DNA from: Nyssa sinensis
Lineage: Eukaryota; Streptophyta; Magnoliopsida; Cornales; Nyssaceae
NCBI GenBank assembly: GCA_008638375.1
Contig: CM018037.1
Location: 34,085,076 to 34,149,075, forward strand
DNA: 64,000 nucleotides
Direction: 5' to 3'
Part shown: one piece after another, positions 25,301 to 35,243 of the stretch
How the letters are laid out: each line of letters begins with the position of its first letter
How positions within the stretch are numbered: position 1 is the stretch's first letter
Program-made: the position numbers and the translations under genes
Notes under the pieces: model-generated
Seen by the model: only the letters and a program-made list of their open reading frames with translations
Told to the model about the DNA's origin: nothing
The model's database searches: none

Positions 25301-28300
25301 GCAAACTGTTTGTCAATGGCGTCTTTGAGAAAAGGATGTGAAAAATGCTTTTCTCAATGAGGACTTGGCTGAAAAGGTTTTTATAGTTCCTCCTCCTCGA
25401 CTCCCTCATAATCTTGGAGAGGTGTGCCAACTTAGACGAGTCTTATATGGTCTCAAACAAGCTCCCAAGGCTTGGTTTGACAAGTTCTCTACTTTTATTT
25501 GGGACTTAAAATTCTGAAGTAGTGACAAGGATTCCGTTCTTCAACATGACATTTTATTCTTTTACTCTATTTTGATGATATGATCATTCCTAGATATGAT
25601 ACAGTTGGGCTATTGTTGTTGAAATCACAGTTGTAGCATCAGTTTAAAATGAAAGATTAAAGCCCTTTCTAATAGTTCTTGATTATTGATATCGCCTATT
25701 CTTCTAAATGCTATATTCTCTCTCAATCCAAGTATGCATTAGATATTTTTCAAAAAGCCCGTCTCCCAGATACTCGGACTGTTGAGACTCCTTTAGAGCT
25801 CAATATTCAATATTTGATGGTGTTCCATTACCTGACCTGATGGTGTTATTGTTGGTGGTTTGATGTATCTTACTATTACAGCTTGATATTGCTCTTGTTG
25901 CTCATGTGGTTAGCCAGTTTGTTTCTTCCCTTACATCAGTTCATTAGGTTGTTGTTCTTCGTATCTTGCATGTTATATTTGAGGAACCTTGCATCAAAGT
26001 TTATGTTTCCTTCTTCCTTTACCTTGGATCTTCGTACCTATTTAGATGCTCACTAAACAGGGAACTCTATCGTAAAAAGGGCACTTCAGTCATTTTCCCT
26101 TGATAAGGGTTATTTTACTCCGTCTTTTTATATCCTCGGGCAGTTGAGCTAATGCCGATTGCAGCAATAATACAAATATTTTCTTCTTTTCTTCTTCTCC
26201 TTCACAATTGTATGACAAAGTTTTCACATGGATCTAAATATGTATTCAGGATATCCAAATTTATACAATCACACCATTCAAGGTTGGACTGATATCCAAA
26301 CTTCAGATCGAAGAATGCAAGCAGACACTACTAACAGAATGGCCTGGGATGGATTAAGATCACGGTGCATTCCATTGACAGCCTAGAATAAGACATCATT
26401 CACAGAATCTTGGTTGGGAGTCCAGATAGGCATGCATTAAAGCCTGCTTTACAGGCTAGAGACACAGACATCCCTCCTCTTTTCTACCTTTCCTTTGTAT
26501 GATTAATGTATTTTACACTTTAAGTTAATTAACAGATAAAGAACAATCAAACAAATACCAAAAATATAAACTTATAATAAGAAAGCTCAAGCCTATTTTG
26601 TAGTCATTTACCCATCAAACACATTAACAACTTCCCCACCAACCTCCCAGAAATTACAATGTGAGAGATATCCGATCAACTATGGATGATGCAACAGATT
26701 GAGCATCAAACTTAACTAATCTGATTTGCTGTTGAGTTTGATAATCTCAAACAGCTGAATGGCCCAGATAACCCTACTGTTTAAACAGTATGCAAACAAA
26801 ACAATTTTAAAAAGGGGCTACTAGTTACACATGGTACTCCGTGTAGTCATGTTATGTACCAATAGAATGGATTCAGGGAAAAATAAACAGATAGAATTAC
26901 ATCATGCGTTTGTTATTGGCATGTAAAAGTTTCCATTCAGAGCAATGTGTGACAAATATGGATAATCACTTACTTGAGATGATAGCTGTATCATGAGCTT
27001 TAAAAACCGAGGAACGAACGACCAAGTTAAAATGGATGCAACAGAGAGATATATGGACAAAAGCAGCAGCCTGAGATTAATAAAAATATCCAATTTAGTC
27101 TATATGGGGGCATTTTGCAACAAAGGTGTTTGCACACATCACAAGGACAGGAGAATAAGATTGGACTTACAGCTTTCCCATTGAGATCATTCCTTGCAAA
27201 ATGCCACTGTTACCACCCAAAACTGGGAGCAAAGCAAATAGTAAACCAACGGCACAATCCTGAAATAATCCATGGTGAATAAACTAATGGATATGCACAA
27301 AAAAATCAAGTAAATTGGACTCAACATATCATTCAAATATTGATGGACTTACTATCTGGAAATGAATAATTTAAGACTTCAAGGGATACCTGAAAAATAA
27401 GTGTCCCAATAGTAACTTGACCATGAAGAGCATTATTACTATTCCGTTCTAACAGAAACTTTACCACCTGTTGAAAATAAATGGATACAACATGAAACTT
27501 TGGGGATTGTGGCAACTATTAGAAGGAGAACTACTGATAGTATCAGATGGTAGTCAGTAAATATACCACAGCTGTTGATGACATTGACAGGAAGCAAGCA
27601 ACAAATATGCCCTCTGTCAACTTTGCTCCACTTAACTGTGGCAATTGGCAAATTGTCAAACTTGGCATCCATTTTGATTCAGAACTCAAATTTCTGAGCC
27701 AGAAAATATGGTATTGATACTTGAAATAAAAACTTATTCTCAGAATTATACCATGGCAGTTACACCACACAAGAACATGAGTATAATTATTTGAAGTAGC
27801 CCACCAAGAACGGCAACAGGGCCCACAACTTTTAACTGCATCAATAACAAGTTAGGACAGGTTTCTCTAAACAAAGAAAGAGAAGTAAAGATCTATAATT
27901 ACAGAACTTTCTGGGGAAGCTACTGTAAAGTAGCTGCTTAATGGTGGTCATAAGCAGACCGCACTGACCTTTGTCAAAGAGAACTCCAGGCCTAAAGCAA
28001 ATAAGAGGAAGACAACACCAAACTGAGCAACAGTCTCAACCTGTAATGATAAGAAAACAAACGTCTCAATAATTTCCTGGCAGAACAGCACTAGATAGAA
28101 GCAGTTAAAAAAATATTCAGAACAGATAGTATTTTATTGACACAGTAAGAAAAATATAAAACTAAACAAATAATAATGTCAAATTGTCAAAGAAATATTT
28201 CAAATTAAGATGTAAAGGCTTCATCTCCAAGACTCAAAAGAAGAATAGAATGATGAAGTACTGAAAATACATTAAAATAATTATGATTCTCAGAATGAAA

Positions 28301-31300
28301 TGAAAAGGCTATATACATATATATATATATATATATAGATAGATAGATAGCAGATAACATCCCACAACGAGGGGGTTAACAACAAAAATAAAATTAGAAA
28401 AATAACACCAATTACAGATTATATAATTCTCTGTTTTTATATAGGTAAAGATAAATATTAACTGAATAAAAAATACTAGGATGAACAAACTGTACACAAA
28501 TGCTAAAATAAGTAAAATCTAAAAACAAAAAGGCTGAATGTTATTCATCGAAAGGGCCTGATCCAGGCATGAAATAAAAAAGAGGGAACCCTGTAATGCC
28601 CTATAATTAAAGGGAGTTAATAAGTATTGTGGATTTTAACCTTTTCCCAACAACCAGATCAAAGCCTTGGCAAAAGAGGAAGAAAAACTACAGTACTTAA
28701 AAAGATTAATGGTCTCAGAAATCCACAGGTTCATCTCCTTCAAAACTAATACCGCATGAGGACGCATATAGGGATGAAATTTGGCCCGTTGATCCAAAAC
28801 CCAGCCTGCCAGGCCCAGAATTTTTTTGAGCCCAATCCCTGCCTGGCCTGAGCCAGAAGTAGCCAGGGCCTAGGTCCTGGCAGCCTGGCCTGGCCAGCAT
28901 CAATAGCCTGCCTCAATTATCCTGCATCTTGCTTTGACTGCAGCCAACAGTTCTGGAAATTCTGAAGCGAAAAATATCTTAGTAAAACCACCTCTCCCTC
29001 TCTCTCTCATGTTACTCGTCAAAAGAAAACCCACCTCTCTCATGCGTCTTTTCTAATGTTTATACTTCTTCGTCTTTCTATTCTATTTTATTTAATTCAA
29101 GATGGTTTTCTTGAACTAACCTGCTTCAATTGACTGGGGGAAAAAGAAAAACAAAAAAACAAAAACAAAAATAGAACATTATAAGTTTGGTTGTCCAGAT
29201 TTTCGTTCATTCATTTATTCAGTGTCAAGATTTTTAGTATCAAAAAATGCAGTTGCCAAAGAGAGCAAAGAATGAAAGCAGGAAGCAAGGGCTGAAAATG
29301 GTTAAAAGAGTAGGGAGAAAAGGTAAAAGACATGTCAAGGAACCCAAATTGAAAGTATAACGGAAGTTTTAGAAAAGACATGTCATCATGATCTACCATG
29401 AGAACATTGTTACGATATATGAATTGTATGTTTGTAACGCAACAAATACTAAGAACAAAGAATTGAAAAGCCAACACTATTATAATCGGAAAGAAGCGTG
29501 ATTTCCAGTTACTACAAAACACTTCAAGAGCTACATTGATTCAAGGCTGAAAAAGAAAGACAGCGGAGTGGCGTGAAAACTTGATAACGAAAAACTTATG
29601 ACCATGTGTGTTGGGGGTTCTTGATGGCAATGCTGAGAAAAATGGGCTTTGGTAATAGGAGGTGTAGTTGGATATGGGCATGCATTTCTTTAGTCTCCTT
29701 ATCGCCTACAGGTTTCTTCCAAACCTCTAGAGGCCTGCAATAGGGCGATCCTCTCTCGCCTTTCCTGTTTGTGGAGGTGATGGAGGCCTTTAGCCGTATG
29801 ATGGATAGGGCTGTGGAGTTGAGGTTGGTAAAGGGTTCAAGATGATGGAAAGTAATGGTGGGGAAGTCGAGATCCCACATCTTTTATTTGCAGATGAAAC
29901 TCTAATCTTCTGTGATGCTAAAGAGAGGCAGATTCGCTTCCTTCGATGCATTTTGATAAGTTTCAAGGCGGTTTCTGGGCTGCAGGTAAACTTGCAAGTG
30001 CGAGATGTTCCGAGTGGGGGAGGTGGAGGGGCTGGACAGGCTGGCAGGAACTTTAGGATGGTGCCTTTCCAACTGGTTACCTAGGGCTTCCTCTTGGAGC
30101 CTCATCTAGATCCAGCAGAATTTGGGACCCTATCATCGAAAGGTTTCAAAGGAAGTTGGCAGGGTGGAAGAAGCATCATCCATCTAAAGGGGGTAGGTTA
30201 ACTCTAATAAAGAGCCAACCTTCTGACCTATTACATGTTGCTTTTCCCTTTGCCTTCCATGGTTGCAAAGAGACTTGAGAGGATTCAAAGGGAATTTTTG
30301 TGGGGTGGAAAGGAAGATGTTAGGAAAATTCATTTGGTCAAGTGGCATGTGATCAAGACCCCAATCTATAAAGGGGGGCTGGGTATCAAGAGTATGAGTG
30401 CATTTAATAAAGTTTTACTTGGTAAATGGTCGTGGCGCTTCGGGAACGATAATCAAGCTTTATGGAGAGTTTTGGTGGCCTCCAAGTTTGGGACTAGGGA
30501 AGGGGGTTGGCTTACCAAGGAGGATACAGAGCATGTGGGCTGTGGCATATGGAAACGAATACAGAAGGGTATAGAGGAGTTCCAAAAATTGATTCATTTT
30601 GAAGTAGGGGAGGGAGTTAGAGTGAAATTCTGGGTTGATATTTGGTATGGAAATACCTCTCCAAAGGAAAGCTTTCCATTGTTGTATAACCTAGTGGTGG
30701 ATAAAAAAGGCTTGGGTGGCTGACTATCGCAGGGGAGACTTACACTCCCTCGTTTGGGAGCCAAGATTTCGAAGAAATTTTTTTTATTGGAAACTGGAAG
30801 TCACGCAGCTGATGGAGGTTTTGTACAGATGGCAGGACACTAACAAAAGTGAGGATACCATGGTTTGGAAGACCACAACTGATAAGATTTTTTCTGTTCA
30901 ATCATTTTTTAGAATTTTATTGGGTGATAGGGATGTTCAGTTCCCTTGGAGCTCGATTTGGCTCTCTTGTGTCCCTACCAAGGTAGCATTTTTGGCTTGG
31001 GAAGCCACATGGGAGAGCATACTGACAACCGACAACCTGCAGTGGAGGGGGTTCCAGTTAGTTGGCAGGTGTGTCATGTGCAAGAACACGGAAGAGACAG
31101 TAAACCACCTTCTGGTTCACTGTCCTAATGTGAGGGACTGTTAGAACACAGAAGAGACAGTAAACAACCTTCTAGTTCACTATACTAATGTGAGGGACTG
31201 TTAGAACTTGGTCTTCTCTATTTTTGGCTGCAGTTGGGTCTTGTCCGCAACTTTAAAGGGCCTTCTTCTTAGCTGGTCGGGTTTCTGGATTCCCAAGGAT

Positions 31301-34300
31301 ACTCTAAGGGTTTGGAAGATGGCTCCTATTTGTATAGTGTGGTCAATCTGGAAGGAAAGGAATCTTAGGGTCTTTGAAGGGGTCGAGAAAATCCCTCCCA
31401 TCCTTAAAGATGATTTTTTGTGTTTACTTCATTTTTGGACTAAAGAAGCATTTCCAATGTATGTAGGAAACCTTGTTGATTTTTTGGGGAGCTTAAGGCT
31501 TTAATTTCTAGCCTCTCCCTTGTATATGGGTTCAGCCCCCTCGGGCGCTCTTTTAAACAATTATAGTTACTTATCAACAATAAAAAATAAAACACTTCAA
31601 GAGCACAATTTTCAACCTCTATAGCATGAATTAAGAAATTATGAGAAATACAATGAATTTTCTTTAGAAAAGCAGCTTAGAATGCTTCCAAAGCTCCGCA
31701 AATTCCCCGTAGGAAGAGCACTACACAAGGCAACCATCCAAGGAAAAAAAAGACAAAAGAAACTAAAGAATGTAAAATAAAATTATAGATAAGCCAGTGC
31801 CACATCAATGTCACTCTACCTTAACAGTAAAGCATGTAGTGAATGCTCTACCGTTACAAAGATTCTCACCACATGTTTGAAAAAATTCCAACAGGAAATA
31901 AATAGAAAAAAATGTTAAAACATCAACTTTTATTATTTTGTATATTTGTTTGTTTTCATTTTACTTCACCCCTTTGGAAGAAAAATCCATTTTAATTTTC
32001 GTATTTTTCTAACAAGATAACATAATGGTTATGAATCAAAATTGCATTCTCGCAAATAACCTTGAGTCAAAAAAAAAAAAAATCCGTAACAATATGATTT
32101 GAAATTTAAATATAATTGCAAAACATTAGCGATCAATTGTGACATGTGAAAACAATAATATGAATATAGCATGGCCATTGCAGAAGGCAGCAAATGCAAT
32201 AATTTATTACTGTTATAAATATCATCAATTAAAAAACCTTGATGAAAACACTGAAAAGAAAAGGTGCATTGGTAGGTATAATGATATAAATAAGTTATAG
32301 GTACAAAAAATTTAAAATGTATAAAAAAGAGAGAGAGAGAGAGAGAAATATGCCGGCCCGACCTAGGCATTTAGAGCTTAGGACCTAGTGTTGGGTGTAA
32401 GCCTAGTTTCTTAGGTTTCTACTGGCATGCCCTTGGCTTTTAGGGCCTAGGGCCTAGTGCCAAGATTGGGCCCAGTTTCTTGGGTTTGGCACAAACCAAG
32501 TTGGGCTCAGTCCGGCCAGGCCCTGTTTACATTCCTAGAATAAGATTATGAAATTTCATATCAATATTTGACTAGGACTTCAATTAATATAAAGAGAAAA
32601 GCTCCATCACATGAAAGAATATGACACCATCCAATTTAGCCACGAAGAAACCTCAAATACAAGAAGCAACTGGAGGAATCTAATAATGAAGCTCTAATCC
32701 ACTATTCATTTAAAACATGATGCAACAATTTAATATGATCCATCTTCTAATAATTATAATGATCAATAGTTGAGATCTTATTCATGGTAACAGCACAATT
32801 AAAGAAAGAGACCTCAGGGGGGACATGTCCCCCCACTCAAAAATAAAAATGTTTGTTTCATCAGTTTTCACATGGAAATATTTGAAAAGAAGAAGCTACT
32901 ACACTGTCTAATTCCAACTCCACAACCTATGTGACTAAGACATGAGCAAACCAGTCCACCACAATATAAGAAACCACAGTTGCCCCATCTACACCAATGG
33001 TCCATCCAACATCTAAACAACTCCCTCTTTTCCATCTCAGATCTTGCCAATTCCAAAGGTACATTTGCAAAGACAGCCACAAATGGAGTGATGAATAACT
33101 ATAATTTGCCACTATCACCTCCCCCAAAGTCTCTCTTCTCTCTCTCCTCCAAAGCACTGAACCCTACCCAAAACAGCTTTGTTCATGTCCACTAGCTCTG
33201 CAAAGCACACAAGATTCCATTCCACTAAACAACATACAAACTTATCATTCTTCCCATCTCCACAGAAAACCCTTTCCATGTCCACAGTCCACACTATCTG
33301 CAACACGGGAGACATAAGAAATACAAAAGATAGTAAATTGGGAAATAGAATAAAACACTCTTGACTAGAGTTATGTTGATTCCTCAAATACTTAAACACC
33401 CTCGACAACACTCCATTACCAAATTACAAAAAGTATTCTTGAAAGCACACCTAAAGGAACACCAAAGGAACAAACTCGAAGGCACATAGTGGCAGACTCT
33501 TAAATATTTTCTACCTCCACAACTCTAAAAAGCATATTCTCGGACCAGATACACGTCTATTTCAAGAATGACCCATTCGTCAAATCCAAAAGTAAGAATG
33601 ACCCATTCAGTAGATATCAACCTATCAAATTGATTATATTTCCAAGGACAAGTTCTTAGAGATATTTAAAATATACAAAAATTATAGATAATGAGAAAAT
33701 TTTAACAAGCCATGTCATCATAACCTCCAATCTTAAATTTCCCATTATTAGAATGGCAAACAAGATAAGACAGAACAAGAAATAAATTCATTTGTGAGAA
33801 TTTGAAGATGCACCAGCTGAGAACACGATGAAAGAAAGTTATCTAGGATGGTTCGGTGTTGTGCAACGAAGACCATTGAATTCACTAGTAAGGAAGAGCA
33901 GTTCATTTCAAATTAAACACGAGGACAAGAGGAAGGACACAAGAAGGTGGGTGTGGAGTAGAAAGAATTGCATGTGGATCAACAAATAAGAATCTGCCAC
34001 ATATTATATCTGAATGGAGAATCAATATAGCCAAACCCTCCTAGTAGGGATTAAAGGCATTTCTCTGATGAGACGAGTCAAAGGTTTTTCTTAGCTTGGG
34101 ACCTAAGGAAACAAAATTTCATTTCCTTTCTTTCCCTTCAACCTCTCAACATCCTAAAGAAGGGTACAAGATAACAAACATCTTCTCTTAATGGACTGTA
34201 AACAAACAAGTCCTCACACTGCCATCTGTGAGGACACACTTTTAGGAGCAAAATGAAGCAAACAAAGGCAAGAATAAAAAACCAAAGAAAGAAAAGCATA

Positions 34301-35212
34301 ATTTCTTCCTTAAAAGAGCAATGATCTTGAACCACATGCGACAACATACCTGTACCATTTCACTGATGAATTTCAAACCCCCAGGTCCAATAATGGAACC
34401 CGCAAGAAGATAACCAACAATCACCTACCAAAAGTAGCCATAAAGAAACAGTTACCATTAGAAATTGTAAATACTGGATATATGGGTGTAAAGCAAAGAA
34501 TAACTATCCAGAACAGAAAATGCAATAAAATGCAACCACCAACTGAGGATACAAACCGGTTGTCCAAGACAGGAAAAGATAATTCCACCGATGGCAGCAG
34601 AAACTATAGCAACCACCAAGTCTGAAATTAGCCTGCAGAAATTCAACATGAGAGACCAGAACCTATGTCACCAGAAATAGATAAAAACAAAAATTTTGAA
34701 TTTCAACAACAGATTAAAAGCACCTGTAACACCCGCTTTTTCATCAATGACACCATAGAAACACAAATAATTCATGTATAACGGTCAGGATAAAATATAA
34801 AAGAGATGAACCTTAAATCTACTTGAAGTACTGGATATTTTGATTTCTTGTTTGACATCACAAACACATTATCCTGCAATTAAGTGAAGCAAGTAAGTGC
34901 TGAAAGTCAAAGACCAAGAACAAAAACCAGTTATTTTGAAGCATCTGCACCAAAGTTTCCATTTTTTTATTAAAAAAAAAAAATCAATAACTAACTTCCA
35001 GCACACCTTTTTGTCTATCAAGGTTGTCATGTCATCATCAGAACCTTCATTTTCCCTGGAAAAAACATCTTGCAATTGGAATGATCTCGTACCACTGTCA
35101 AAAACAAATAAATTTAGTAAATTGATTCTACATTGAAGAGAAAATATTCCATGCTGATTCCAATGTAAATTTAATATATTCCCACCATGAAATAATTTCT
35201 GAATTTCAAAAA

Positions 35213-35243
<31 letters not shown>

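Noticed and set aside
24151..26220. Five-base target duplication for the copia relic (tacaa/acaat)
   Set aside because: The LTR ends cannot be fixed exactly, and the candidate pentamers match only if the terminal bases are moved, so it is not claimed.
30235..31144. Two long plus-strand frames that could be annotated as genes of unknown function
   Set aside because: They are the connection and zinc-binding domains of a LINE bounded by a 16-bp target duplication, with frameshift and stops.
33115..33411. 98-codon minus-strand frame in KEA intron 7 ([19 protein letters not shown])
   Set aside because: In KEA orientation but with no splice phase fit and no known domain; the adjoining frames break soon after. 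Probably unclassified repeat sequence.
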